DNA of 19,518 nucleotides, from contig JACQMB010000150.1 in assembly GCA_016203765.1 (NCBI GenBank), positions 1 to 19,518 of the forward strand. The letters run 5' to 3'. Source of the stretch: Deltaproteobacteria bacterium (GTDB taxonomy: Bacteria > UBA10199 > SPLOWO2-01-44-7). Below are positions 13,179-19,518 of this stretch, in pieces. Position 1 is the stretch's first letter, and each line of letters begins with the position of its first letter. Under the pieces are notes generated by a model, which searched no databases, was not told where the DNA came from, and worked only from the letters and a program-made list of their open reading frames with translations. The position numbers and the translations under genes were made by a program.

Positions 13179-13208
13179 TTTACAAATTTGACTCTTTTGC
13201 CCTAAAAT
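13179..13208 (+). promoter_or_regulatory. Promoter for the MNT/HEPN-heme operon
   Basis: TTTACA (13179-13184) and TAAAAT (13203-13208) are separated by 18 nt and match sigma70-type consensus well. Transcription should start near 13215. An inverted repeat GGGCAAA (13155-13161) / TTTGCCC (13196-13202) flanks the -35, its right arm touching the -10, and could be an operator for self-repression. That last point is inference. Confidence 0.6.
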
Positions 13209-13231
13209 GAACCGATATGAGGGTCTCGTGT

Positions 13232-13555
13232 ATGACAGAATGGGAAGCGCGACAAACAGCAAGATTCATGCAAACGATTAAAAAGGCATTGGGCCCGATT
13301 TTGATCAAAGCCGTTTTGTTCGGCTCCCGGGCGAGAGGGGAAGGCCATGAGAGTTCCGACGTAGACATCCTCGTTTTGGTGAAGACGATGGACACATCCA
13401 CAAAACATCTGGTTTGGGATGCGGCGGAGGATATTTTTTTGGAAACAGGCATTGATATCTCGCCGCTGGTCATTACCCAAGAAAAGTTTGAAAGATGGCG
13501 CCGCCTGGAACGCCTCCTCCCCAGGGAAATTGAAAAAGAGGGGGTGGTTTTATAA
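13232..13555 (+). CDS. mntA: MNT-domain nucleotidyltransferase, antitoxin of a HEPN/MNT pair
   Basis: A 107-residue minimal nucleotidyltransferase. KAVLFGSRARGEG begins the fold; G31-S32 with D43 and D45 form the GSx10DxD motif, and D75 in GIDISPLV is the likely third metal ligand. Characterised MntA antitoxins silence the HEPN partner by adding AMP to it. I prefer ATG 13232, with GAGGG 8 nt upstream, to ATG 13217, which would be almost leaderless (the -10 ends at 13208). The HEPN gene follows immediately, a standard two-gene order. All catalytic residues are intact, so the enzyme is probably active. Confidence 0.88.
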   Translation: MTEWEARQTARFMQTIKKALGPILIKAVLFGSRARGEGHESSDVDILVLVKTMDTSTKHLVWDAAEDIFLETGIDISPLVITQEKFERWRRLERLLPREIEKEGVVL

Positions 13556-13590
13556 CCCCTGAAAATAAAAGCCTTAACGTCCAGCTGGAA

Positions 13591-13944
13591 ATGGAGAAGG
13601 GAAGGGCCGCCCTGAGACAAGCGGAAATTTTATGCCAAAGCAACGAATTCGACGGCTCTGTTTCCAGGGCCTACTATGCCATCTTCCACTTCGCCTCCGC
13701 CCTTCTTTTTTCCAAGGGTCTGGAGGCGAGGTCTCATGAGGGGGTGCGAAGGCTCTTCAGCCTCCATTTCATTCGAGAAGGAATTTTTGAAAAGAAATAT
13801 GGGACGATTTTGAGTCATGCCCAAAAAGCAAGAGAGGAATCGGATTACGAACCCGAGGTTCCCTTCACCCAGGAGGACGCCCTCTTGCGTCTTCAGGAGG
13901 CCAGGGAGTTCCTAAAGCGGGTGGAAAAACATCTTCATTGCTGA
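13591..13944 (+). CDS. hepT: HEPN-domain protein, likely toxin of the HEPN/MNT pair
   Basis: A helical HEPN protein of 117 residues from ATG 13591. SRAYYAIFHFASALLFSKGLEARSHEGVRRLFSLHFIREG is the classic PF05168-type core, and AREESDYEPE matches the later R-x-x-x-D-Y segment. HEPN toxins are RNases, often acting on tRNA or mRNA. In-frame sequence upstream encodes TPENKSLNVQLE, which looks like the usual N-terminus of this family, but no ATG, GTG or TTG precedes it. AGAGGGGG sits 7 nt before an ATA at 13552 that overlaps the MNT stop. The protein may therefore start at 13552 (130 residues). The end overlaps the hemE start. Confidence 0.85.
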   Translation: MEKGRAALRQAEILCQSNEFDGSVSRAYYAIFHFASALLFSKGLEARSHEGVRRLFSLHFIREGIFEKKYGTILSHAQKAREESDYEPEVPFTQEDALLRLQEAREFLKRVEKHLHC

Positions 13945-14927
13945 CCCAATTTGTCAAAGCCTGTCACCGCGAAATAATTTCCCAGCCCCCCGTCTGGTTG
14001 ATGCGGCAGGCGGGAAGGCATCTTCCGGAGTACCGCGCCCTACGCGACCAACACGATTTTTTGGAGATGCTCACCACCGAAGAGCTGATTGTCGAGGTTT
14101 CGCTGCAACCGTGGCGGCGTTATCAAACCGATGCCGTGATTGTTTTTTCCGACATTTTGCTTTTGCCCAAGGTGATGGGGATGAATCTGATGTTTTTGGA
14201 AGGACAGGGGCCGAAGTTCAGAAAATTAATCGCGAACGAAGAGGATTTGAAGGCCCTGAAAAAATTCGAAGCCGAACGCGACATCCCTTTTTTGACCGGC
14301 GCCCTTAAAAAAATTAAAAAAGAAATCGGGGACCGGGCCGCCCTGATCGGATTTGCGGGAAGCCCCTGGACGGTGGCCTCGTATATGCTGAAAGACCCTT
14401 CAACAAGAAGCGGATACTTGTTGAAGAGTTGTCTCGAGCGTTTGGTTCAGGAAACAGTTCCTTATCTTCAGGCCCAAATCGAGGCGGGGGCGGAGGCCAT
14501 CCAAATTTTTGACAGCTGGGGGGGGAATTTGAAGGCGAAGGAATACGCGGAGTGGTCCGGCAGCTATATAAAGGAGATCGTTCAAGCCCTTCGCCCCAGC
14601 GGAGTCCCTTGCATCCTCTATATTAAGAACAGCCGGCATTTGTTAAAGGAGATGCTGGCCGCCGGCCCCGACGTGATTTCGGTCGGCTGGGAGACCCCGC
14701 TGGAGGAGACCAAAAAAGCGGCGGAGGGGAAGGCGGCCATTCAGGGAAATTTCAACCCGCATATCCTCATGCAGTCAAAACCGGAGACCATCGCGCAGGA
14801 GACCCAAAAAATGCTGGAGACAATGAAAGGCTATCCGGGCTATATTGCCAACCTGGGCCACGGCGTGCTGCCGAAAACCCCGGTGGAAAATGTGAAGGCG
14901 TTTGTCGACACGGTTCAACAATCATGA
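13938..14927 (+). CDS. hemE: Uroporphyrinogen decarboxylase
   Basis: A 329-residue cytoplasmic enzyme that removes four carboxyls from uroporphyrinogen III to give coproporphyrinogen III. PVWLMRQAGRHLPEYR (18-33) contains the substrate-binding arginines, with His where Tyr is usual. FSDILLLP holds D72, equivalent to the catalytic Asp86 of the human enzyme. GFAGSPWTVASYM and the late NLGHGVLP with its His are conserved. The start is TTG 13938, which gives the expected N-terminus, overlaps the HEPN stop by 7 nt, and has no good SD, so translation probably depends on coupling to the HEPN gene. hemH follows with a 4-nt ATGA overlap. Confidence 0.96.
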   Translation: MLTQFVKACHREIISQPPVWLMRQAGRHLPEYRALRDQHDFLEMLTTEELIVEVSLQPWRRYQTDAVIVFSDILLLPKVMGMNLMFLEGQGPKFRKLIANEEDLKALKKFEAERDIPFLTGALKKIKKEIGDRAALIGFAGSPWTVASYMLKDPSTRSGYLLKSCLERLVQETVPYLQAQIEAGAEAIQIFDSWGGNLKAKEYAEWSGSYIKEIVQALRPSGVPCILYIKNSRHLLKEMLAAGPDVISVGWETPLEETKKAAEGKAAIQGNFNPHILMQSKPETIAQETQKMLETMKGYPGYIANLGHGVLPKTPVENVKAFVDTVQQS

Positions 14928-15901
14928 TTGCCGTCTTTCTTTTGGATTTTGGCGGGCCGGAAAAGCCGGCTGACGTTCAGCCCTTTTTGAAAAATCTTTT
15001 CTCCGACCGGAATATCTTTCCCTTTCCCTTCGCCCAGGAAATTTTTGCCCACATTGTGGCCAAGTCCCGCGCTCCCAAGGTGATCAAACAATACGAAAAA
15101 ATCGGCGGCGGCTCGCCGGCCCCGCGCCAATCCAAGGAGGTCGCGGCCGATTTGGAGCGGGCCCTGAACAAGGCCAACCTGGAGATCCGCGTCTTTATTG
15201 GTTTTCGCTACTGGCGACCCTCCATTGCCGACACACTGGCCGAAATCGCCAAGTGTCAGTCCCAGGGAATGGTGGTGATTCCGATGTTTCCCCACTACTC
15301 CACCGCCACCACCCTTTCGGTTCTGCAGGCCTTTCAACAGGCCTATGACACCCAAAAACTCGCCATCCCCTATCAACTGGTCGAATGGTGGTACGATCAC
15401 CCGCACTATATTGCCGGCTGGTGTTACAGTATTCAAAAGGCGCTGGAGAAATTTGAACCGGCCGTCCGCGCGAAGGTTCCCGTTCTCTTTACCGCCCACA
15501 GCCTGCCCAAATCGTTTGTGGTCGAACGGCGCGATCCTTATCCCAAACAGATCCATGAGTGTGCCGAAAAAATCATGACCTACCTGGGGGGCGACCATCC
15601 CTCCTATATTTCCTATCAGAGCAAGGTGGGCCCGGTCGAGTGGCTGACTCCCGCCACCATCGAATTTGTCGCGGAGCTTCCCAAAAAGGGTTTTCGCGAT
15701 TTGGTCCTGGTGCCGATCAGTTTTTTGACCGATCACATCGAAACACTTTATGAAATCGACCACGAGATCATCCCGGCGGCCGGGAAGGCCGGTATCGAAC
15801 AGGCCGTCCGCTGTGAAGCCCTCTGCCACGGCCCCTATCTGCGCAAGGTGCTGGAGGAGCTGGTGCTGAAACGACTTCCTCCTTTACTTGACAGAGAGTA
15901 G
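14924..15901 (+). CDS. hemH: Ferrochelatase
   Basis: A 325-residue ferrochelatase that inserts Fe2+ into porphyrin at the end of heme synthesis. H192 (LFTAHSLP) and E273 (DHIETLYEID) align with the B. subtilis metal-site residues His183 and Glu264, both offset by nine. GFRYWRPSIADTL and SYQSKVGPVEWLTP are family landmarks. Whether the substrate is protoporphyrin or coproporphyrin is not clear from the sequence. The start codon overlaps the hemE stop (ATGA). The steps between HemE and HemH are not encoded in this window. GSPAPRQSK replaces the more usual GSPLxxxTxxQ. Confidence 0.95.
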   Translation: MIAVFLLDFGGPEKPADVQPFLKNLFSDRNIFPFPFAQEIFAHIVAKSRAPKVIKQYEKIGGGSPAPRQSKEVAADLERALNKANLEIRVFIGFRYWRPSIADTLAEIAKCQSQGMVVIPMFPHYSTATTLSVLQAFQQAYDTQKLAIPYQLVEWWYDHPHYIAGWCYSIQKALEKFEPAVRAKVPVLFTAHSLPKSFVVERRDPYPKQIHECAEKIMTYLGGDHPSYISYQSKVGPVEWLTPATIEFVAELPKKGFRDLVLVPISFLTDHIETLYEIDHEIIPAAGKAGIEQAVRCEALCHGPYLRKVLEELVLKRLPPLLDRE

Positions 15902-15918
15902 CGGCTAAATTCCATCCC

Positions 15919-17088
15919 GTGGATTATTCTCTCACCTCCGAGCAGGAAATGCTGCGCAAGACGGTCCGGGAGTTTGCCGAAAAGGTTATCAAGCCTAAAG
16001 TTTTTGAACTCGATCAAAAGGAGCAATTTTCCCCCGAGATCACCCAGAAGATGGGGGAGATGGGTTTTTTGGGGGCAACCTGCGACCCAAAGTACGGCGG
16101 CCAGGGGCTTTGCACTCTCTCTTACATTATCATTGTCGAAGAATTGGCGCGGGTGGATGCCGCCCAGGCCGCCACTGTGGCCGCCCACAACTCGCTGGGG
16201 ATCGGTCCCATCGAAAAATTTGGATCAGGGGAGCAAAAGAAAAAATATTTACCGGCGCTGGCCGCCGGCAAAAAACTCTGGTCCTTCGGCCTGACGGAGG
16301 CGGGGGCAGGTAGCGACGCCGCCAATTCCAAAACGACCGCCTCATTAAAAAACGGCAAGTGGGCCATCAACGGTTCGAAAATTTTTATCACCAACGGGGC
16401 AACCAAAATGACCGACGGGTGCACGGTGCAGACCGTAACCGGAAAAGGAAAAAACGGGCAAAACGAAATCTCCTGCATCCTGGTCGATCAAAACACCAAG
16501 GGATTTGCCGCCAAGGAGATGCATCACAAGATGGTCTGGCGTGCCTCCAACACGGCCGAACTCTATTTTGACCATGTCGAGGTCCCCGAAGGGAATTTGT
16601 TGGGCAAGCGCGGCGACGGTTTCAAACAGATGCTGGCCACGCTGGATGCCGGACGGCTGGGAATCGCCGCGATGGGACTGGGCGGGGCAGAGGGGGCCTT
16701 CGAGGCCGCGCTAAAATATGCCAAAGAACGCAAGGCCTTCGGCAAACCGATCAGCGCCTTTCAGGTCAACGCCTTCAAGCTGGCCGATTGCGCCACCGAG
16801 ATTGAAGCGGCCCGCAATCTTTTATACAAGGCCTGCTGGCTGAAGGATCAAAAAAAGGATTTTAAACTGGCGGCGGCCCAGGCAAAGCTGTTCTGCTCAG
16901 AGGTGATGTATCGGGTGGTCAACCACGCGGTCCAAATCCACGGCGGCTACGGCCTGGTGGAAGAATACCCGGCGGCCAAGTTTTATCGCGATCAAAAACT
17001 TTTGGAAATCGGCGAGGGGACCAGCGAGATCCAGCGGTTGGTCATTTCCCGCGCGCTGGGGTGTTATGAGGATGGGGGCGGCGGTTGA
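15919..17088 (+). CDS. Acyl-CoA dehydrogenase
   Basis: A 389-residue flavoenzyme of the short/medium-chain acyl-CoA dehydrogenase family, which oxidises acyl-CoA to enoyl-CoA and passes electrons to ETF. FGLTEAGAGSDAA (FAD and substrate loop), KIFITNG, RKAFGKPISAFQ, VQIHGGYGLVEEYP and GEGTSEIQRLVISR are all present. E366 in GEGT matches the catalytic base Glu368 of butyryl-CoA dehydrogenase. The C-terminal EDGGGG is unusual. GTG 15919 starts 17 nt after the hemH stop with no clear SD, so it is probably part of the same transcript. Chain-length preference cannot be told. The 3' end overlaps a convergent gene by 25 nt. Confidence 0.93.
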   Translation: MDYSLTSEQEMLRKTVREFAEKVIKPKVFELDQKEQFSPEITQKMGEMGFLGATCDPKYGGQGLCTLSYIIIVEELARVDAAQAATVAAHNSLGIGPIEKFGSGEQKKKYLPALAAGKKLWSFGLTEAGAGSDAANSKTTASLKNGKWAINGSKIFITNGATKMTDGCTVQTVTGKGKNGQNEISCILVDQNTKGFAAKEMHHKMVWRASNTAELYFDHVEVPEGNLLGKRGDGFKQMLATLDAGRLGIAAMGLGGAEGAFEAALKYAKERKAFGKPISAFQVNAFKLADCATEIEAARNLLYKACWLKDQKKDFKLAAAQAKLFCSEVMYRVVNHAVQIHGGYGLVEEYPAAKFYRDQKLLEIGEGTSEIQRLVISRALGCYEDGGGG

Positions 17089-17354
17089 AGAATAATTTCC
17101 AGCCCGTCGTCGCTTGGGCGGGCTTCCACCTTTAATCGCTCATTGATCGACTCTTCCAGCATTTGCAACAGGGATTCGGGCTCTCCCACCAACTCCCCTT
17201 GATAAACGATCCGGTTTCTCTTTCCCTCCCGGAAACTCAAATGTTGAACTTTTTGAGTCTGCTCAAGAATTTGAATCACCAATTGAATGTCCGGATACGA
17301 GGCAATATCCTTGAAAATAAACGTCAGCACTCCAAGTAACAGAATTTTTTTCAT
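17064..17354 (-). CDS. Small exported-type protein of unknown function (96 aa)
   Basis: I do not recognise it. It begins MKKILLLGVLTFIF, a hydrophobic signal or anchor segment with a short basic n-region, but no clear cleavage motif follows. The remainder (VIQILEQTQKVQHLSFREGKRNRIVYQGELVGEPESLLQMLEESINERLKVEARPSDDGLEIIL) looks like one small alpha/beta domain and ends in a Pro run. It begins 9 nt after the gpsA stop, with TAGGG about 7 nt ahead of ATG 17354, so it is the second gene of that operon. Its last 25 nt lie opposite the end of the acyl-CoA dehydrogenase gene. Confidence 0.65.
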   Translation of the reverse strand: MKKILLLGVLTFIFKDIASYPDIQLVIQILEQTQKVQHLSFREGKRNRIVYQGELVGEPESLLQMLEESINERLKVEARPSDDGLEIILQPPPPSS

Positions 17355-17363
17355 GGCGAATCC

Positions 17364-18377
17364 CTACAACAAGCCCCCCAATTCTTCCTTCAGGTCAATG
17401 GCTAGCAGGTCTTTCAAGGCCTGCCTAGGATCTTTTCCCTCATGCAAAATACGGTAGACCTCCGTGAAAACCGGGTTGTTGATCTTGTGTTTGCGGATGA
17501 GCTGAAAGGCGACCTTCGCCGTTTTAACCCCCTCGGCCACATTTTTCATGTTTTTCAAAATGGCGTCCAACTTTTCGCCCTTTCCCAAACGCAGGCCGAC
17601 GGTCCGGTTTCGGGAAAGCTCTCCGGTGCAGGTCAGTATCAAATCCCCCATCCCCGTCAGGCCGGCAAACGTCAACGGGTTGGCTCCCAGGGCCTTCCCC
17701 AGCTTGGTCATCTCATAGAGGCCGCGCGTGATCAGGGCCGCGCGAGTGTTATAGCCCAAACCCATCCCGTCACAAATGCCGGTGGCAATCGCGATCACGT
17801 TTTTCAGGGCCCCGCCCATCTCCACGCCAACCTGGTCCTCGTGCGTATAAACCAAAAACCACTCCCTTCGAAAAATCTTCTGGACCCTTTCGGCAACCTT
17901 CTTGTCGGGGCCGGCGATGACCACGGTGGTCGGTTGATGGGCCAACACCTCCTGGGCAAAGGACGGCCCGGAAAGGGTAACAATCCGGCCGGGGTCAAGC
18001 CGGGACAACGCCTCCGCCAAAACCTGCGAGAGGCGCCGGCCGCTTTCTTCCTCCAGCCCCTTGGCGGCATTCACCACAATGCCTTCGGGTTTCACAAAGG
18101 AGGCGGCCTGCCGCCAGACCTTCCGGGTATGATTGGACGGGACGGCGTTGACCAGGAGGCTGGCCCCTTCACAAGCGGTCCTGAGCTTGTCCGTGACCTT
18201 CAGGGCCTTTGGCATTTCGGCCTGGGACATATAAAGCGGATTGCGCCTGTTTTGGTTGATCCCCGTCACCACCTCCGGCTCAAAAGCCCATAAAATAACT
18301 TGGTTTTTGGCCTCTTCCGCCAGCAGGGCGGCCAATGCCGTCCCCCAGCTTCCGGCCCCGATGACACCGATTTTCAT
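17364..18377 (-). CDS. gpsA: NAD(P)H-dependent glycerol-3-phosphate dehydrogenase
   Basis: A 337-residue enzyme that reduces dihydroxyacetone phosphate to sn-glycerol 3-phosphate for phospholipid synthesis. The dinucleotide motif GAGSWG is at 7-12. NAVPSNHTR (77-85), AAKGLE (104-109), LSGPSFAQEV (135-144), and GGALKNVIAIATG with the catalytic K192 follow in the usual order. GLTGMGDLILTCTGELSRNRTVG (239-261) is the conserved substrate segment. Length is normal. ATG 18377 is preceded by TAGGA at about 7 nt. It is followed by the small exported-type protein. Confidence 0.96.
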   Translation of the reverse strand: MKIGVIGAGSWGTALAALLAEEAKNQVILWAFEPEVVTGINQNRRNPLYMSQAEMPKALKVTDKLRTACEGASLLVNAVPSNHTRKVWRQAASFVKPEGIVVNAAKGLEEESGRRLSQVLAEALSRLDPGRIVTLSGPSFAQEVLAHQPTTVVIAGPDKKVAERVQKIFRREWFLVYTHEDQVGVEMGGALKNVIAIATGICDGMGLGYNTRAALITRGLYEMTKLGKALGANPLTFAGLTGMGDLILTCTGELSRNRTVGLRLGKGEKLDAILKNMKNVAEGVKTAKVAFQLIRKHKINNPVFTEVYRILHEGKDPRQALKDLLAIDLKEELGGLL

Positions 18378-18465
18378 ACCTGCATCCTAAATTTTTTTTT
18401 GGCTCGAAGCAACTTTTTTTACTGACAGCCGATAGATAATTATGTAAGGGGGAAGGAGGGAAATC

Positions 18466-18786
18466 ATGATCGAGCGAAGAGAAAATGCCCGGTATGAAAT
18501 GGAACTCCCGGTCACTTTGCGCACGCGCGGCAAGCTGATTCCGGGCGCCTGCCTGGATATCTCCGCAGGGGGACTCTGCCTGTTAACCGATTTTACGGAA
18601 GAAATCGAGGAGGGGTTGGTGGAAGTGGTGGTCGACCTCTCGCCGCGTTATCGCGATGTCGCCCTGCGCGGGCGGGTGCTAAGATTTCAAAAAGGGGTGG
18701 GCCAGCGCGTGGCCGTTCAATTCACCTCGCCCGATTCCAAAGGGATGCAAACCCTGAAAAACTTTCTCTCTCAGCAGGTTAACTAA
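18466..18786 (+). CDS. PilZ-domain protein (likely c-di-GMP receptor)
   Basis: A 106-residue single-domain PilZ protein. RRENARYE at 4-11 supplies the RxxxR motif, and DISAGGLCL at 32-40 supplies (D/N)xSxxG; both c-di-GMP-contacting motifs are intact. The rest folds as the PilZ beta-barrel (LRGRVLRFQ, RVAVQFTSP) with a C-terminal helix (LKNFLSQQ). GGAAGGAGGG lies just ahead of ATG 18466, a strong SD. GATAAT at 18435-18440 may be a -10, without a clear -35. The oxidoreductase starts at the next base after its stop, so the two are one operon. What it controls is not shown by the sequence. Confidence 0.9.
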   Translation: MIERRENARYEMELPVTLRTRGKLIPGACLDISAGGLCLLTDFTEEIEEGLVEVVVDLSPRYRDVALRGRVLRFQKGVGQRVAVQFTSPDSKGMQTLKNFLSQQVN

Positions 18787-19515
18787 TTGACATCACGCCC
18801 GGCAGCCGCTATTTTTCAACACGTGTATACGACCCGAGTCGAAAAATTAACCGACTTAAATCCTTCCGTTAAGCTGTTTCGGCTGAAATTTCAAAAACCC
18901 TTTATTTTTAAAGCCGGCCAGTTTGTGATGCTTCACCTTGAGGGCGGGGGTGGCCGGCCGTTCAAGCGGGCCTATTCGATCGCCTCGTCACCCCGGCACA
19001 AAGACTGGCTTGAGCTTTGCATCCGCAAGGTAGAGGGGGGATCGGCCACATCGATCTTGTTCTCCCTCAAGGAAGGCGACTTGCTGAAGGTCTCCGGACC
19101 CTTGGGTAAATTTCAGCTCAACACCCCCATCCAAAACGACGTAATCTTTGTGGCCGGCGGGACCGGCATTGCCCCCATCCGGAGCATGTTGGATACCCTT
19201 CCGCTGGCCCAACTGAAGAATAAATTTTATTTCTACTTCGGCATCAATACGCTGGACGACTTTCTTTTTGAAGAGGAACTGAAAAAAATTCAGCCCATCA
19301 AAAATTTCAAATTGATCCTGGTGGTGGGCAACGACCCGCGGTGGAAGGGGGATAAAGGTTTCATCTCTGAAGAGGTGATGCGCAAACACACCCCCGATCT
19401 TTCGGCCAAGGAGATATACATGTGCGGCCCGCCGGGAATGATCCGCTTCATCAAGGCCTACCTGCCTAACCTCGGCGCCAAGCCCGAACAGATCCATATT
19501 GACGCCTGGGAGTAA
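18787..19515 (+). CDS. FAD/NAD(P)-binding oxidoreductase (ferredoxin reductase-like)
   Basis: A 242-residue two-domain flavoprotein reductase. The FAD domain has FKAGQFVML and RAYSIASSP (the RxYS flavin motif). KEGDLLKVSGPLGKF is the domain border. The NAD(P) domain has FVAGGTGIAPIRSML and MCGPPGMI near the end. There is no ferredoxin domain, so electrons must pass to a separate partner. This is the core found in phenol-hydroxylase reductases, flavodoxin reductases and HcaD-like enzymes; a more exact role is not supported. TTG 18787 follows the PilZ stop with no gap, with AGG 8 nt upstream; no better start lies before the domain. The gene is complete, ending 3 nt before the window edge. Confidence 0.85.
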   Translation: MTSRPAAAIFQHVYTTRVEKLTDLNPSVKLFRLKFQKPFIFKAGQFVMLHLEGGGGRPFKRAYSIASSPRHKDWLELCIRKVEGGSATSILFSLKEGDLLKVSGPLGKFQLNTPIQNDVIFVAGGTGIAPIRSMLDTLPLAQLKNKFYFYFGINTLDDFLFEEELKKIQPIKNFKLILVVGNDPRWKGDKGFISEEVMRKHTPDLSAKEIYMCGPPGMIRFIKAYLPNLGAKPEQIHIDAWE

Positions 19516-19518
19516 AAA

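Overview
The window comes from a diderm (Gram-negative-type) bacterium. The evidence is lipoprotein signals, a protein ending in an outer-membrane beta-barrel C-terminus, and a split ATP synthase whose F0 genes (atpZ-atpI-atpB-atpE) stand apart from any F1 genes. That layout, the leader-bearing c subunit, the protease with a Cys-TM-Arg tail and the dense, overlapping gene packing suggest a Deltaproteobacteria-like, probably uncultured lineage. The sequence alone does not fix the phylum.

Layout. 1-1409 (+): end of atpZ, then atpI, atpB and atpE. 1415-1492: tRNA-Arg(ACG), followed by a degraded copy of its own 5' end and an AT-rich island (about 1500-2157) with two tiny minus-strand exported-protein ORFs. 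2158-3695 (+): a two-gene ABC-2 exporter. 3651-4106 (-): a LOG/SLOG-like protein. 4105-4620 (+): a DUF4416 protein; its start codon overlaps that of the divergent LOG-like gene in one CATG. 12941-4603 (-): five genes in a row, namely a polyproline/beta-barrel protein, an Ig-plus-propeller lipoprotein, a secreted subtilisin-like protease, a CsbD-like small protein and a deoxyhypusine-synthase-like protein. 13232-13944 (+): an MNT/HEPN toxin-antitoxin pair running directly into hemE and hemH (heme synthesis) and then an acyl-CoA dehydrogenase. 18377-17064 (-): gpsA and a small exported-type protein. 18466-19515 (+): a PilZ protein and an FAD/NAD(P) oxidoreductase.

How the genes fit together. 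The minus-strand cluster looks like a cell-surface module. It has a probable outer-membrane protein with 18 consecutive prolines, a lipoprotein with three Ig-like folds (one carrying a long acidic loop) and a propeller, and a protease with a C-terminal GGGGC-TM-Arg tail. It is separated from the protease by a strong terminator-like hairpin that contains the protease start codon. The most unusual signal is a dispersed heptanucleotide repeat (unit GGACTAC). It occurs at three places, always in the same orientation relative to transcription: in the atpB-atpE gap, and twice inside the protease gene in linker positions. Because 7 and 3 share no factor, any reading frame gives the same heptapeptide (GLRTTDY), so it can enter coding sequence without creating stops.
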